Part shown: positions 35,992 through 46,863 of the stretch, in pieces | Layout: each line of letters opens with the position of its first letter | How positions within the stretch are numbered: the stretch's first letter is position 1 | NCBI GenBank assembly: GCA_014801815.1 | Contig: JAAVDM010000049.1 | Coordinates: 1 to 64,000, forward strand | Length of the DNA stretch: 64,000 nt | DNA from: Bacteroides sp. | Lineage (GTDB): Bacteria; Bacteroidota; Bacteroidia; Bacteroidales; Muribaculaceae | Reading direction: 5' to 3' | Notes under the pieces: model-generated | The model's input: only the letters and a program-made list of their open reading frames with translations | The model's database searches: none | What the model was told of the DNA's origin: nothing | Program-made: the position numbers and the translations under genes

Positions 35992-37608
35992 TTACTTCTC
36001 CTCGGGAAGATGAGGACCGGCTACTACAAGAGCCTTACCTGCTTCGTTCCATTCGAACTTCTTGAAGTTCTTGATGAACATGGCAGCCAACTTCTCAGCC
36101 TTGGCAGTCCACTCGGCAGGATCAGCATAAGTGTCGCGGGGGTCGAGAATCTTCGGGTCTACGCCGGGCAGTTCGGTAGGCACAACGAAGTCGAAGATAG
36201 GAATTTCCTTAGTAGGAGCCTTCAGAATCGAGCCGTCGAGGATAGCGTCGATAATACCACGAGTATCGCGGATAGAGATACGCTTGCCTGTACCGTTCCA
36301 ACCTGTGTTGACCAAATAAGCCTTAGCACCGCTCTTCTGCATCTTCTTAACCAGTTCCTCAGCATACTTTGTGGGGTGCAGCTCAAGGAAAGCCTGACCG
36401 AAGCAAGCCGAGAATGTCGGAGTCGGCTCTGTGATACCGCGCTCTGTACCTGCAAGCTTCGAAGTAAAGCCAGACAGGAAGTAGTACTTGGTCTGATCAG
36501 CAGACAGAATAGATACCGGAGGCAGAACGCCGAAGGCGTCAGCCGACAGGAAGATTACATTCTTGGCGTCGGGACCGGCAGATACGGGAGCCACGATGCT
36601 CTCGATATGGTTGATAGGATAAGAAACACGGGTATTCTCGGTAACGCTCTTGTCAGCGAAATCAATCTTACCGTTCTCGTCTACAGTTACGTTCTCAAGA
36701 AGAGCGTCACGGCAGATAGCCTTATAGATATCAGGCTCGCTGTCCTTGTCAAGGTTGATAACCTTAGCATAACAGCCACCCTCATAGTTGAAGACACCAT
36801 TATCGTCCCAACCGTGTTCGTCGTCACCAATCAGCAGACGCTTCGGGTCGGTTGACAGAGTTGTCTTACCTGTACCTGACAGACCGAAGAAGATAGCAGT
36901 GTTCTTGCCTTCCTTATCAGTGTTGGCCGAGCAGTGCATCGAAGCGATACCCTGCTGGGGCAGATAATAGTTCATCATAGAGAACATACCTTTCTTCATC
37001 TCGCCGCCGTACCATGTGTTGATGATAACCTGCTCCTTAGAAGTAGTGTTGAACACAACGGCAGTCTCAGAGTTGAGGCCGAGTTCCTTATAGTTCTCAA
37101 CCTTAGCCTTCGAAGCGTTGTAAACTATGAAATCAGGCTTGAAGTCCTTGAGTTCCTCCTCGCTGGGAGCGATGAACATGTTGGTTACGAAATGAGCCTG
37201 CCATGCAACTTCCATGATGAAACGCACAGCCATACGAGTGTCCTTGTTGGCACCGCAGAAACGGTCTACAACATAGAGCTTCTTGCCCGAAAGTTCCTTT
37301 ACGGCTATTTCCTTAACAGCTTCCCAGGTCTTTTCAGTAACAGGCTTGTTATCGTTGGGATATTCTTCAGTTGTCCACCAAACTTTATCTTTCGAGTTGT
37401 CATCGAGTACGATGAACTTGTCCTTAGGCGAACGGCCGGTATATACACCGGTCATTACGTTGACAGCGCCGAGTTCTGTCACAACACCCTTCTCGAAGCC
37501 TTCGAGCGAAGGATCAGTCTCTGCCTTGAACAGTTCCTCGTAAGAAGGATTATAAATTACCTCCTTGACATCTTTAATGCCATACTGAGCCAAATCGATT
37601 GTTGCCAT
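35992..37608 (-). CDS. pckA: Phosphoenolpyruvate carboxykinase (ATP)
   Basis: PckA interconverts oxaloacetate + ATP and PEP + CO2 + ADP. In Bacteroidales it runs mainly in the carboxylating direction to feed succinate formation. Motifs: [14 protein letters not shown] for substrate binding, [20 protein letters not shown] with the kinase-1a loop [13 protein letters not shown], kinase-2 [11 protein letters not shown], and the adenine-binding [20 protein letters not shown]. At 538 residues it is standard. A possible -7 box (TAAATTTG, 37707-37714, minus) lies 98 nt upstream of the ATG. It matches the CoA transferase in a succinate/propionate fermentation. Confidence 0.97.
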   Translation of the reverse strand: MATIDLAQYGIKDVKEVIYNPSYEELFKAETDPSLEGFEKGVVTELGAVNVMTGVYTGRSPKDKFIVLDDNSKDKVWWTTEEYPNDNKPVTEKTWEAVKEIAVKELSGKKLYVVDRFCGANKDTRMAVRFIMEVAWQAHFVTNMFIAPSEEELKDFKPDFIVYNASKAKVENYKELGLNSETAVVFNTTSKEQVIINTWYGGEMKKGMFSMMNYYLPQQGIASMHCSANTDKEGKNTAIFFGLSGTGKTTLSTDPKRLLIGDDEHGWDDNGVFNYEGGCYAKVINLDKDSEPDIYKAICRDALLENVTVDENGKIDFADKSVTENTRVSYPINHIESIVAPVSAGPDAKNVIFLSADAFGVLPPVSILSADQTKYYFLSGFTSKLAGTERGITEPTPTFSACFGQAFLELHPTKYAEELVKKMQKSGAKAYLVNTGWNGTGKRISIRDTRGIIDAILDGSILKAPTKEIPIFDFVVPTELPGVDPKILDPRDTYADPAEWTAKAEKLAAMFIKNFKKFEWNEAGKALVVAGPHLPEEK

Positions 37609-37814
37609 AGAATTTAATATGTTTTTTTAATTGTGTTATATACGGTTCATAGGGTTCCTCTTACGAACCCTTACCTGTAGAACAAACTTTCTGCCTATTT
37701 CAGTTACAAATTTAACAATTATTTTTGAGATTGGCCGATTATTGCCTGAAGTTTCGTATTTGCAACCCTCCTAATTAACCTATGTTAGTATTTACAACAC
37801 ATTTATTAACATAT

Positions 37815-37862
37815 TTTTTGTGCCTATGCAACCGGGTGAATCCGGACGCAGAGGCACAAAAA
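37815..37862 (-). terminator. Terminator downstream of tyrS
   Basis: TTTTTGTGCCT pairs with AGGCACAAAAA, enclosing a second CCGG stem. The T-run on the minus-strand side fits the end of the tyrS unit. Confidence 0.75.
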
Positions 37863-37893
37863 TATGCTATTATGATATCAAGTAACTCTTAAC

Positions 37894-39186
37894 TCAGACC
37901 ACACGCAGCAGATAATAATTCTTCTTGCCGCGCTGCACAAGTATATACTTGCCGTCAAGCAGACTTTCGGCACCTACTACCGTTGCCGGGTCAGTCACTT
38001 TTTCCTTATTAATCGACACACCGCCGCCCTGTACCATCTTTCGGGCCTCGCCCTTGGAAGGGAACACAGATGTCTTGCCGGCAAGAAGTTCAAGCAACGG
38101 AATCCCTGCCTCTATATCGGTGCGTGCCACCTCAAACTGAGGCACACCCTCAAACACATCAAGCAGCGTTTTCTCGTCAAGTGACAGCAGTGCCTCGCGG
38201 GCCTGATTGCTGAACAGTATCTGCGATGCCTCGACAGCGGCTTTGTACGCCTCTTCGCCATGTACCATCTCGGTGACTTCTTTGGCGAGACGCTTCTGCA
38301 GCGGACGGCGACCGGGGTCGGCGGCATGTTTGGCGGCAAGCGCTTCTATTTCCTCTTTCGTGAGGAAAGTAAATATCTTCAGATACTTCTCGGCGTCTGC
38401 ATCGCTGACATTAAGCCAGAACTGATAGAACTTGTAAGGTGAGGTATAACGTGCGTCAAGCCATACATTACCGCTCTCGGTCTTACCGAATTTACCGCCG
38501 TCAGCCTTGGTTATCAGCGGACAGGTCAGAGCGAATACTTCACCGCCTGTCTTGCGGCGTATCAGCTCGGACCCTGTGGTTATATTACCCCATTGGTCCG
38601 AACCGCCGAGCTGCAGTTTGCAGCCCTTCTCCTGATAGAGATGCAGAAAGTCGAAGCCTTGCAGCAGCTGGTACGTAAACTCGGTGAAACTCAGACCGTC
38701 GCGGGCCTCACCGTTAAGACGTTTCTGTACCGAATCCTTGGCCATCATATAATTTACGGTTATATGCTTGCCGATTTCACGGGCAAAGTCAAGGAAAGTC
38801 ACATCTTTGGTCCAGTCGTAGTTATTGACCAGCTCGGCACGGTTGGGAGCGTCACTGTCAAAGTCAAGGAAGCGTGAAAGCTGTTTTTTGATAGCCTCCT
38901 GATTATGACGCAGAGTGGCCTCATCAAGCAGATTGCGCTCCGCACTTTTGCCCGAGGGGTCACCTATCATACCTGTGGCACCACCCACAAGAGCAAGCGG
39001 TTTATGGCCGCAGCGCTGAAAATGACGCAGCATCATCACGCCGCACAGGTGACCGATATGCAGACTGTCGGCCGTGGGGTCTATACCTAAATAGGCGGTT
39101 GTCATCTCCTTACGGAGCTGTTCTTCTGTACCCGGCATCATGGTGTGTATCATACCGCGCCAGGTGAGTTCATCTATGAAATCCAT
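37894..39186 (-). CDS. tyrS: Tyrosyl-tRNA synthetase
   Basis: TyrS charges tRNA-Tyr. The class I signature is [20 protein letters not shown] near residue 36; the KMSKS-equivalent is KFGKTESG; tyrosine-binding residues are in [13 protein letters not shown] and [14 protein letters not shown]-terminal S4 RNA-binding domain (about 360-430, [20 protein letters not shown]) completes the bacterial TyrRS type. At 430 residues it is normal. It is the last gene after GT2 and M28 peptidase genes on the same strand. Confidence 0.97.
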   Translation of the reverse strand: MDFIDELTWRGMIHTMMPGTEEQLRKEMTTAYLGIDPTADSLHIGHLCGVMMLRHFQRCGHKPLALVGGATGMIGDPSGKSAERNLLDEATLRHNQEAIKKQLSRFLDFDSDAPNRAELVNNYDWTKDVTFLDFAREIGKHITVNYMMAKDSVQKRLNGEARDGLSFTEFTYQLLQGFDFLHLYQEKGCKLQLGGSDQWGNITTGSELIRRKTGGEVFALTCPLITKADGGKFGKTESGNVWLDARYTSPYKFYQFWLNVSDADAEKYLKIFTFLTKEEIEALAAKHAADPGRRPLQKRLAKEVTEMVHGEEAYKAAVEASQILFSNQAREALLSLDEKTLLDVFEGVPQFEVARTDIEAGIPLLELLAGKTSVFPSKGEARKMVQGGGVSINKEKVTDPATVVGAESLLDGKYILVQRGKKNYYLLRVV

Positions 39187-39243
39187 TTGTCTTATTATGT
39201 CTTTCTATGTTTTTTACGGTTAGTGAAGTATCGTTCCGGAGGC

Positions 39244-40218
39244 TCAGTGTGCCAACAGATAGTTGGTAAGAGTCTGTCCGACAGCTTTCAGTGTGGCGGG
39301 GTCTATATTGTCAAGATTGTCAGACACGGTATGCCACGTCGGATTGAACCCATCGCCGGGACGATAATCAATTATGTCAATGGCGGGGATACCGCCTTCG
39401 ATAAGCTTAACATGGTCATCAGTGACGGCACCGCCCATACGGTTGGGGAAATAATCGCCATAACCGGCGGCACGCGCCGTAGCCCACACGGCGTCAGCGA
39501 TACCGGGAGCAGACTTCTGCGAGAAATATTCACGACAGAAAGTGGCATTCTTTCCTCCCACCATATCGAGCAATATAGCGGCCGAAGGACGATAGTTGCC
39601 GCCGTCAGGCAGATGAGCCATGAAATACTGTGCGCCCAGCGCCCATGAATCATCGTCATTTGTAGTACCCCAGTCCTCAGCGTCAAGGAAAAGAATGTCT
39701 ATGCCGCGACTGCTTCCCGACTCCTTTATAAGACGTGCGATTTCAAGCAACACGGCCACACCGCTTGCTCCGTCGTTGGCACCGTCTACAGCATCGTTAT
39801 GACGTTTGCTGTCAGGGTCTTCATCCGCCCACGGTCTGCAGTCCCAGTGAGCTAACAGAAGCACACGGTCATCGGCCGAAGGGTTGAAACGTCCCATTAT
39901 ATTTGTGGCCATAAGCTGCGTGCCGTCAAAAGCGGTCAGGGTTGCTTTCTGTTCAGTCACCACTGCACCATGCCGTGTAAGTTCGGATGCCAGCCACTGT
40001 CCCGTGAGACGGTGGGCATCTGTGTTAGGCACACGGGGGCCGAAGTCCACCTGACGTTTCAGATAGGCATAGGCACTGTCAGCTTCGAATACCGGCGGCG
40101 GTACTGTTTCCGGTTCTACAGCGGTGCTGTCGGCAGCCGCTTTTCCGCCCGTAGCCGCACAGCCGGCCAAAGACAAGGCCGAAAGCACTGCCACTACGAT
40201 ACGTCTGTATAGTTTCAT
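39244..40218 (-). CDS. M28-family zinc peptidase lipoprotein (glutaminyl cyclase-like)
   Basis: The protein is a lipoprotein with lipobox LSALSLAGC. I prefer the ATG at 40218 over the track's 40242 because it gives a compact signal peptide. The M28 zinc site is visible: VLLLAHWDCRPWADE (His-Asp), VDGANDGASGVAVLLEIARL (bridging Asp), DILFLDAEDWG (Glu/Asp). The HWDCRPW-DGANDGASG pattern is also shared with secreted glutaminyl-peptide cyclotransferases, so the reaction could be N-terminal pyroglutamate formation rather than peptide hydrolysis. It lies in an apparent unit GT2-M28-tyrS. Confidence 0.82.
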   Translation of the reverse strand: MKLYRRIVVAVLSALSLAGCAATGGKAAADSTAVEPETVPPPVFEADSAYAYLKRQVDFGPRVPNTDAHRLTGQWLASELTRHGAVVTEQKATLTAFDGTQLMATNIMGRFNPSADDRVLLLAHWDCRPWADEDPDSKRHNDAVDGANDGASGVAVLLEIARLIKESGSSRGIDILFLDAEDWGTTNDDDSWALGAQYFMAHLPDGGNYRPSAAILLDMVGGKNATFCREYFSQKSAPGIADAVWATARAAGYGDYFPNRMGGAVTDDHVKLIEGGIPAIDIIDYRPGDGFNPTWHTVSDNLDNIDPATLKAVGQTLTNYLLAH

Positions 40219-40248
40219 ATTCATAAATCTGTATAACTCCAAACCATA

Positions 40249-41085
40249 TCAATGCTCCCGGATATCCTGTTTACGCTGGGATTTCCCGCCTGCAGGCTTG
40301 TGAGAACCGTCGGAACGATAACGGTCATGAAACTCAGGCATGACATGGCGTTCGTGCATTTTTGCAAGAGTCAGAAACTTATAGTAAGCCTTATTACGTG
40401 CCGTTATATATCCTGCCACACCCATAGTCCAGGCTCCTTTAAGTATATAGTTCTTTAAGAAACATACCCAAGGCTTGCCCCAGAGTTCTATCAATGACAC
40501 CGGGCGTGAAACAGTCCGTGACACCTCGGCATTAGAATATGTATTGGTTCTTGTCACCTGAGTGGTCAGATTATGCGGCAGATGTATCAGAGCAAGCTCC
40601 TTGCGTGCCGGAGGTATACGCAGTACCTCACCCTTTATAATCGGTACAGCATGTATCGTAGGGGGCCAATTGACACAGCTCTTGTCGAAGAAACGCAACT
40701 GATAGTCCGGATAGCTTGACGGGTCAAAGCGACTAAGTATATGATTCTTGCGCGGTATGAATATACCCTTTACTGAACCGGGGTCCTTAATGAAATCATA
40801 GAGATAATCTCTGAGTTCGGGAGTCACAAGCTCATCGGCATCAACTACCAGCACCCACTGCGAGCGGGCAGTATATATGGCGGTCATGCGGGCAGGTTCA
40901 CAATAATTATAGTCACCTTTCGGGAAGGTTACTACACGTGCACCGAGGCGTCCGGCCAGTTCGGGAGTACCATCGGTTGATTCCATGTCGCATACTACTA
41001 TCTCATCAAAGCCGCGCAGGTTATCAAAGACGCGTTCCAGATGTTCGGTAGCATTGTAAGTGTTTATGACTGCTGATATAGCCAT
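40249..41085 (-). CDS. Family 2 glycosyltransferase (WaaE/KdtX type)
   Basis: The GT-A fold start is ISAVINTYNATEHLERVFDN. The metal-binding DxD is in VLVVDADELV, and ESTDGT is the typical GT2 loop before it. Further on HHNLT-type and KGEVLRIPP segments are seen. The 278 residues and the absence of membrane helices resemble LPS core glucosyltransferases of the WaaE/KdtX group. The M28 gene follows after 30 nt. It has its own well-spaced promoter. Confidence 0.85.
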   Translation of the reverse strand: MAISAVINTYNATEHLERVFDNLRGFDEIVVCDMESTDGTPELAGRLGARVVTFPKGDYNYCEPARMTAIYTARSQWVLVVDADELVTPELRDYLYDFIKDPGSVKGIFIPRKNHILSRFDPSSYPDYQLRFFDKSCVNWPPTIHAVPIIKGEVLRIPPARKELALIHLPHNLTTQVTRTNTYSNAEVSRTVSRPVSLIELWGKPWVCFLKNYILKGAWTMGVAGYITARNKAYYKFLTLAKMHERHVMPEFHDRYRSDGSHKPAGGKSQRKQDIREH

Positions 41086-41107
41086 AGGTCAGATATTGGT
41101 TACAGTG

Positions 41108-41140
41108 CAAAATTAATTGTTTTTTCGCCGAACTCACAAA
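41108..41140 (-). promoter_or_regulatory. Promoter for the GT2 unit
   Basis: On the minus strand TTTG (41137-41140) and TAATTTTG (41108-41115) are separated by 21 nt. The ATG lies 22 nt downstream. Confidence 0.6.
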
Positions 41141-41158
41141 TTTATGAAACGAAAAGGT

Positions 41159-41166
41159 TAATTTTG
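41159..41166 (+). promoter_or_regulatory. -7 element for the sulfatase-fold gene
   Basis: TAATTTTG lies 73 nt upstream of ATG 41240 in the divergent intergenic region. No ideal -33 box is seen. Confidence 0.35.
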
Positions 41167-41239
41167 CGTCTATATTCATGCCGGGAGGTCTCCTGACACT
41201 GTTTTCCGGAGCCTTTCCGAAGTGTCTTACTATTAAGAT

Positions 41240-43342
41240 ATGGAACATAACCTGCATCATCATTCATCTGTTTCCGACACCCTCCGGCAGGCTTGCAGGC
41301 GGGGTATTTCGTTATATTCGGCCACACTACTGCAACTTTTCATAGCCTTGTTTGCACTGTGGCTGACACGCGCCGGATTTTACCTCTACAATTCCGACCT
41401 TACGGGCGGTATGTCTTTCGGCCAGTTTATAAAAGTTTCTTTCTACGGCCTGCGTTTCGACCTTTCGGCGCTGGCTTACTTCAATACTCTGTTTGTACTG
41501 ATGCGCTTCTGGCCCTCGGCGCTGGCGTGGCGTCGCGGGTGGATAATAGCCGGCAACACCGTATATGCCGTCTGCAATTCGCTGATGCTGCTGCTCAGTA
41601 TAGGCGACATTCCTTTCTATCGCTTCACAGGTTCACGTCTGCGCTGGCATACCTTTCTCAATATGTGGAGCGATTCAAACATGTTCCATATCATTTTTGC
41701 TTATCTGCGTGACTACTGGTGGGCCTATCTGCTTGGGCTCCTTGCCATATTTGCCGTGATATGCACGGCATGGCTGATACGCATAAAACGTCCGGCACCG
41801 ATGTGGCACTCACACCGCTTCACTCTTGCCGCCCGCTGCGGCATACTTGCCGTTGCTGCCGTGCTGACATTCATAGCTATGCGCGGACGTGTAGGTGCCG
41901 GCCATCCGTTAGCGATAGGCGATGCCGTGTGGTATGTGTCATCACCGTCACAGATAAACGTGGTGCTAAACACCCCATTCTGCGTCCTCCGCTCCATGAG
42001 CCGTGATAACACGATAAAACCCATGACGTTCTTTAATGACAACGAACTGAAAGCCATCCACTCGTCAGTACACAGACCGCGCCCTGAAGTGCCCTTCTCA
42101 CGCAAGAACGTAGTGCTCATAGCCATCGAAAGCGGCGGCACTCTCTGGCTCGACTCACAGCGTGTGTTACCAATAAATGATGACAGACGCCATCTGATGC
42201 CCTTCCTTGACTCGCTGGCACGTCAGTCACTGACACTGCGCCACGCTTTCGCAACCGGCAAATCGTCTATCGAGGGTGTGACCGGTGTTTTTGCCGGCTT
42301 TCCGACTTTTGACAGCTTCCTCTATCTGTCCTCGCCTTACAATAACAATATAGTCGATTCGCCGGCGCGTCTGCTTCAGGAAGAAGGTTACACCACAAAA
42401 TTCTATTTCGGAGGCAATCACGGTTCCTACGGCATTGATCATCTCATGCACATAATGGGTTTTGAAACCGTCACTACCCGCGACACTTTCGGTGCCGACG
42501 CTGAGTATGACGGACAGTGGGGTGTGTATGACCATGAGGTGGCAGCCTACATGGCCCGTGATCTCTCTACACTGCCTCAGCCTTTCATGGCCGGTTGGTT
42601 CACTCTGAAACCTCACGGCCCTTGGACTGTGTCGGAACGCTGGAAAACCGAAGGTTATCTGTCACCCGCCGGTTCGCTGGAACGGTGTGTCGAATACGAA
42701 GACCGTGCGATAAAGGAGTTTTTCGATATAGCACGTACACAGCCCTGGTATGACAACACGCTGTTTGTCATAACGGCCGATCACGGCTGCCGTGACCTTC
42801 CCGGCAGTGACTTCGACGGCGATTACATGCAGCCCCATATCACGATGATGTTCTATACGCCTGACGGCTCACTGACACCGCGTCTTGTCGAAGAGACTGT
42901 AGCTTCTCAGTTTGACATTGCCCCTACTCTGCTGAGTATGCTCGGCTATCCCAAACCGTTTGTAGCCGTAGGTCGTGATATATGGCACGAAGCGCCCGCA
43001 TACGCCATCAATTTCATCAACGGTATGTTTCAGATCATCAGCACACGCTATATGGTACAGCTTGACTCCTCCATGAAGAGTGTTGCCGGACTATATGAAA
43101 TAGCTATTGACCCCACACTGCGCAACAATCTGCTCGGGCCGATAGCTTCCGAACAGAAAGGCACCGTAGATAAAGTTCCGGCATCAACCGCGTATGACGC
43201 CGATGAGGTCAACTATATGATAACATTTGCACGTGCCTTTATGCAGGACTACACACATCGTCTTACAGGCAACCGCATGAGCATAAGCACAGAAAACGAC
43301 ACTGTCACAAAATCAACACATAACAATGGACAAGAACGATAA
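41240..43342 (+). CDS. Membrane sulfatase/phosphoglycerol transferase (LTA synthase-like)
   Basis: The N-terminal 210 residues hold about five transmembrane helices ([89 protein letters not shown]). The extracytoplasmic alkaline-phosphatase fold follows: [11 protein letters not shown] (metal), nucleophile Ser/Thr in [19 protein letters not shown], and [10 protein letters not shown] (metal Asp-His). This is the layout of LtaS/MdoB/EptA relatives that move phosphoglycerol or phosphoethanolamine onto envelope glycans or lipids. Its 17-nt overlap with fcl suggests a common transcript. The actual headgroup is unknown. Confidence 0.87.
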   Translation: MEHNLHHHSSVSDTLRQACRRGISLYSATLLQLFIALFALWLTRAGFYLYNSDLTGGMSFGQFIKVSFYGLRFDLSALAYFNTLFVLMRFWPSALAWRRGWIIAGNTVYAVCNSLMLLLSIGDIPFYRFTGSRLRWHTFLNMWSDSNMFHIIFAYLRDYWWAYLLGLLAIFAVICTAWLIRIKRPAPMWHSHRFTLAARCGILAVAAVLTFIAMRGRVGAGHPLAIGDAVWYVSSPSQINVVLNTPFCVLRSMSRDNTIKPMTFFNDNELKAIHSSVHRPRPEVPFSRKNVVLIAIESGGTLWLDSQRVLPINDDRRHLMPFLDSLARQSLTLRHAFATGKSSIEGVTGVFAGFPTFDSFLYLSSPYNNNIVDSPARLLQEEGYTTKFYFGGNHGSYGIDHLMHIMGFETVTTRDTFGADAEYDGQWGVYDHEVAAYMARDLSTLPQPFMAGWFTLKPHGPWTVSERWKTEGYLSPAGSLERCVEYEDRAIKEFFDIARTQPWYDNTLFVITADHGCRDLPGSDFDGDYMQPHITMMFYTPDGSLTPRLVEETVASQFDIAPTLLSMLGYPKPFVAVGRDIWHEAPAYAINFINGMFQIISTRYMVQLDSSMKSVAGLYEIAIDPTLRNNLLGPIASEQKGTVDKVPASTAYDADEVNYMITFARAFMQDYTHRLTGNRMSISTENDTVTKSTHNNGQER

Positions 43343-44297
43343 GATATATGTGGCCGGACACCGGGGCATGGTTGGTTCGGCCATAGTGCGCGAACTGCGG
43401 CGTCAGGGTTACGACAATATAATATACCGCACACATGACGAACTCGATCTCACGGACCAACAGGCGGTAAATGATTTCTTTGCTTCCGAGCGTCCCGACT
43501 ACGTGTTTCTTGCCGCTGCCAAAGTAGGCGGTATCATGGCCAATTCCGAGTCACCGGCCGATTTCATGTATCAGAACATGATGCTTGAGATGAATGTCAT
43601 CAACGCCGCATGGCGTAACGGTTGCCGCAAACTGGAGTTTCTGGGCTCGTCATGTATATATCCGCGCATGGCTCCACAGCCTATGACAGAGGACTGCCTG
43701 CTTACCTCAGCACTCGAACAGACCAATGAAGCCTACGCGTTGGCCAAGATAAGCGGACTCAAATATTGTGAATACCTGAACCGGCAGTACGGTACGGATT
43801 TTATCTCCGTCATGCCCACTAACCTTTATGGTCCCAATGACAATTATCACCCGCGCAACTCACACGTGCTCCCGGCGCTGATACGCCGTTTCCATGAGGC
43901 GCGTATGGCAGACGCACCTAAAGTGGTGTGCTGGGGCGACGGTTCGCCACTGCGCGAGTTTCTCTATGTCGACGACCTCGCCAACCTCTGTGTATTCCTT
44001 ATGAACCATTATTCGGGCAATCAGACCGTCAACGCCGGCACAGGCAAGGAAATCACTATACGTGAACTTGCTGAAACCGTAGCCCGGATAGTAGGATATA
44101 ATGGCAAAATCGTATGGGACACGTCAAAGCCTAACGGTACGCCCCGCAAACTGCTCGATGTAAGCAAAGCCACCGGCTTAGGCTGGACATATCGCACGGA
44201 GCTTAACGAAGGTATAAAGCTCGCATATACCGATTTCCTGAGTCATACCGAGGCAACTTCCACACACAGCAAAGACACAGGCGAGGTGGAGAAATGA
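43326..44297 (+). CDS. fcl: GDP-L-fucose synthase
   Basis: The enzyme (epimerase-reductase) makes GDP-L-fucose from GDP-4-keto-6-deoxymannose with NADPH. Motifs: [15 protein letters not shown] (Rossmann GxxGxxG), the SDR catalytic Ser in [22 protein letters not shown] (Tyr-x-x-x-Lys), and the family stretch [20 protein letters not shown]. The length of 323 fits. gmd is not in the window. GDP-fucose feeds surface glycan and glycoprotein fucosylation, important for gut Bacteroidales. Its 3' end overlaps the convergent 762-residue gene by 55 nt. Confidence 0.95.
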   Translation: MDKNDKIYVAGHRGMVGSAIVRELRRQGYDNIIYRTHDELDLTDQQAVNDFFASERPDYVFLAAAKVGGIMANSESPADFMYQNMMLEMNVINAAWRNGCRKLEFLGSSCIYPRMAPQPMTEDCLLTSALEQTNEAYALAKISGLKYCEYLNRQYGTDFISVMPTNLYGPNDNYHPRNSHVLPALIRRFHEARMADAPKVVCWGDGSPLREFLYVDDLANLCVFLMNHYSGNQTVNAGTGKEITIRELAETVARIVGYNGKIVWDTSKPNGTPRKLLDVSKATGLGWTYRTELNEGIKLAYTDFLSHTEATSTHSKDTGEVEK

Positions 44298-46531
44298 CGC
44301 AGACTCCCGCCGGGTGCCCCGGCGATGTATTCCGTTATTCTGTTGCCGGCCAGAAGCCGTGTATGACCGATGTCTATACCACGACAGCACACAGCTGTAA
44401 CACAGACCGCCGCAGGCAGACGGACAGGCATCGTAACGAAACACCGGGGTGACTCCTTACTGCGTGCCGCAACACCCGTCAGTGCGCTGCGTTCCATACA
44501 GTACAGCACCACACGTCTGTCATCTAAAGCTATCATAAGACGGTTGTGACGTGCATCAAAACTTACCGCTGTTATTTCGCCGCTTAATACTCCTGACGGC
44601 AGAATACGACGCACTTTCGACCCTTCGGCCAACCACAGACTGCCGTAGCTCGCAAAAGCTACTGCTGTGTGGGTGGCCGTTATAGTACTACTGCTGTCAC
44701 AGCCCGTCAATGCAATAGGCTGTACCTGCCTCCAGCCGCCGCTGTCAGTAGGAGAGACAGCCCACACAGCCGAGTCAGTAAAGGCATACAGCGGGAAACG
44801 GCCTAACTCACCCGACGACATACTGCGCAGTGCCGGAGCAATACCCACAAGCTTTGTCGGAGCAGGAAAAGAGAGAATACGGGAAGCCGGGAAAAGACCT
44901 CCGCACGCTTCAAGAGCCGTCAGCATACTGCCGGGTAATTCATAAACAGACTCAGCGTTCTCAACCGGCTCCGACTCTCCTGCCAATCCGTTCTCCTTAT
45001 CTCTATCCGTACCTTTAAGAAGTCCGCACCAGTATGAGCCGGCCAAAGCCCTATGACGCCGCAGCTTCAGTGTGATTTTACTATTGCCGATACACACAGT
45101 CAGCCTACGCATATCAGGGTCCGGATAGAAAATCCATACAAGTCCGTCCACGACCTCACGGCCTGCCCTCCACAAGATTTCATTTTCGGCATCCGCCTCA
45201 CAACGGCGCTCTACTGGCACACCATTTTTACTGCCTGCTACCATCACACTCCCGGGAAAGGTGTCAGCTGCGCTGTTACGGTCATCATACTGTATCAGCG
45301 TGCGTATCGCTCCGGTGTGCGGCAACCTCAACTGTGGCGCCACCACACACGTCAGTCCGTTAACTCTTTCTACCTTTCCGCCGGTTACTTCTGTGCGCAG
45401 AGTATAATCAGGACTGAATGACTCCGCCTTATCGGCAGAAGGTATCTCACCACAGAAAACTTCTGTACGGTCACCGGAAAGACTGTCAAGAGGAACTTCA
45501 CCGGCTTTATAAAATCTGCTTACTCCGCAAAGCCACTCCCCAAAGTCTTCCCTATCCGGACGTGGGTAATAAAGACACGGTACTGTATCACCTGCACTCA
45601 TAAGTTGCTGCGGACGATTGAGGCTACCGTAATCAACCGACAGACCGGAATGTGTAAAAATATCCGCTGAGGTACGCAACACCGGTGCCCGAAGACCATA
45701 AGCCGTAGTCTGCCACGGAGCCTGCTCACTCACAAAAATATCAAGGTGTGTAGCAAGCTGCCGTGTTAACTCATCAGATGGTGCTTCCGCTATCCTCATA
45801 ACAAGGCGGCATGGAACGCTGATAATACTCAATACGAGGTGCAGACAGCCGTCAGACATCACGGCATTGTCTATACACAACAGAGGAGCGGCCGACACGG
45901 GCTGCATAAGTACCGGTGCCGATGCTAACGTATGGCTGCCGTCATTCATACGTAAAGCCGCTACAACCAAAAACGGCGAACAAAACGCACCGTTCCGTCT
46001 GCACACCTCTCTATACTCTTCCAATATCCTCTCACAACCTTCACGTAATTTTACCGCTGTCTCAGAAGTGACTGAAAGAACCGCTTCCGTACCACTACTT
46101 CCCGAAGCCATATTACTCACTTCCGAACTTGTCTGTATTCCAAAATAAGCAGACACCTGTGAAAGCTCATCTTCCGGCACCTCTACAGTAAGCTGCGTGG
46201 CTGGCAGATTAAGCGCCGTTGCCTGATAAGGCGCTACCGCCGTACGTATCAATGCCCATTCTACTGAGGGTAAAACGGGACGCAGCAAATCCACATCTCC
46301 ACTCATACCCTCAATGACAGCACCGTCATCATAACCGTTCCCTGTTTTCGGAGCGGTAATCACAGGGGCGTCTTCAACAATTCCCTCACTGTTAATCAGC
46401 ACACCTTCACTACACCGCACATCTATACGTGCCCTATCCGTTCCGGTATTCGGTCGCAGCGGGTCATATATCTCAGGTTTCAACAGCACTTTTCCACTAC
46501 CGTGTACAATCTCGATTTCATTCAGTTTCAT
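44243..46531 (-). CDS. Unrecognised 762-residue protein
   Basis: I do not recognise this protein. It has no signal peptide or membrane segment. The first 350 residues are mixed alpha/beta with Gly/Thr-rich loops ([28 protein letters not shown]). The C-terminal 200 look like beta-propeller blades ([53 protein letters not shown]). Similar-looking proteins occur among phage structural proteins, but nothing else here is phage-like. The gene is flanked by convergent fcl (55-nt overlap) and by hairpin element B. Confidence 0.6.
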   Translation of the reverse strand: MKLNEIEIVHGSGKVLLKPEIYDPLRPNTGTDRARIDVRCSEGVLINSEGIVEDAPVITAPKTGNGYDDGAVIEGMSGDVDLLRPVLPSVEWALIRTAVAPYQATALNLPATQLTVEVPEDELSQVSAYFGIQTSSEVSNMASGSSGTEAVLSVTSETAVKLREGCERILEEYREVCRRNGAFCSPFLVVAALRMNDGSHTLASAPVLMQPVSAAPLLCIDNAVMSDGCLHLVLSIISVPCRLVMRIAEAPSDELTRQLATHLDIFVSEQAPWQTTAYGLRAPVLRTSADIFTHSGLSVDYGSLNRPQQLMSAGDTVPCLYYPRPDREDFGEWLCGVSRFYKAGEVPLDSLSGDRTEVFCGEIPSADKAESFSPDYTLRTEVTGGKVERVNGLTCVVAPQLRLPHTGAIRTLIQYDDRNSAADTFPGSVMVAGSKNGVPVERRCEADAENEILWRAGREVVDGLVWIFYPDPDMRRLTVCIGNSKITLKLRRHRALAGSYWCGLLKGTDRDKENGLAGESEPVENAESVYELPGSMLTALEACGGLFPASRILSFPAPTKLVGIAPALRSMSSGELGRFPLYAFTDSAVWAVSPTDSGGWRQVQPIALTGCDSSSTITATHTAVAFASYGSLWLAEGSKVRRILPSGVLSGEITAVSFDARHNRLMIALDDRRVVLYCMERSALTGVAARSKESPRCFVTMPVRLPAAVCVTAVCCRGIDIGHTRLLAGNRITEYIAGAPGGSLRHFSTSPVSLLCVEVASV

Positions 46532-46609
46532 AAAACTTTGTTCAAAAAGTTTGTCTGAGGCGAAATTACCGCCTTGTCACAGCTGTCTTTCGATTTAATA
46601 TCATTACAA

Positions 46610-46722
46610 TAAGTAGCTCTTAAAAATTAAACGAATACTGAAGTATTCTCCTTCGCTCCGCGTCCGAATCATCTCAAAAATAACTGCGTTTTATATGTTC
46701 ATTAATTTTTAAGAGCTACTTA
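46610..46722. repeat. Dispersed hairpin element, internally deleted copy B
   Basis: TAAGTAGCTCTTAAAAATTAA at the left is mirrored by TTAATTTTTAAGAGCTACTTA at the right. The orientation is opposite to copy A. The interior keeps GAATACTTCAGTATTC... and the CGGACGCGGAGCGAAGG half but lacks the second half of the hairpin. It fills a third of the 332-nt gap between the divergent genes. The remainder contains TAATTTTG at 46813-46820, a possible -7 box for the downstream regulator. Confidence 0.75.
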
Positions 46723-46863
46723 TCCGTTTCAGGCCCTCTTCCGAAATGAATACATATTCCGACACAGCTTGTTAAAAAGGCATAAATATTATACATTACG
46801 GTTTAAATTTTTTAATTTTGTAAATTATTTAAATTTTGTCCTCACTCCAACTTATTTACTTTG

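Noticed and set aside
44243-46531. Prophage
   Set aside because: A phage-like impression from one protein only; no integrase, terminase, capsid or lysis genes are present.
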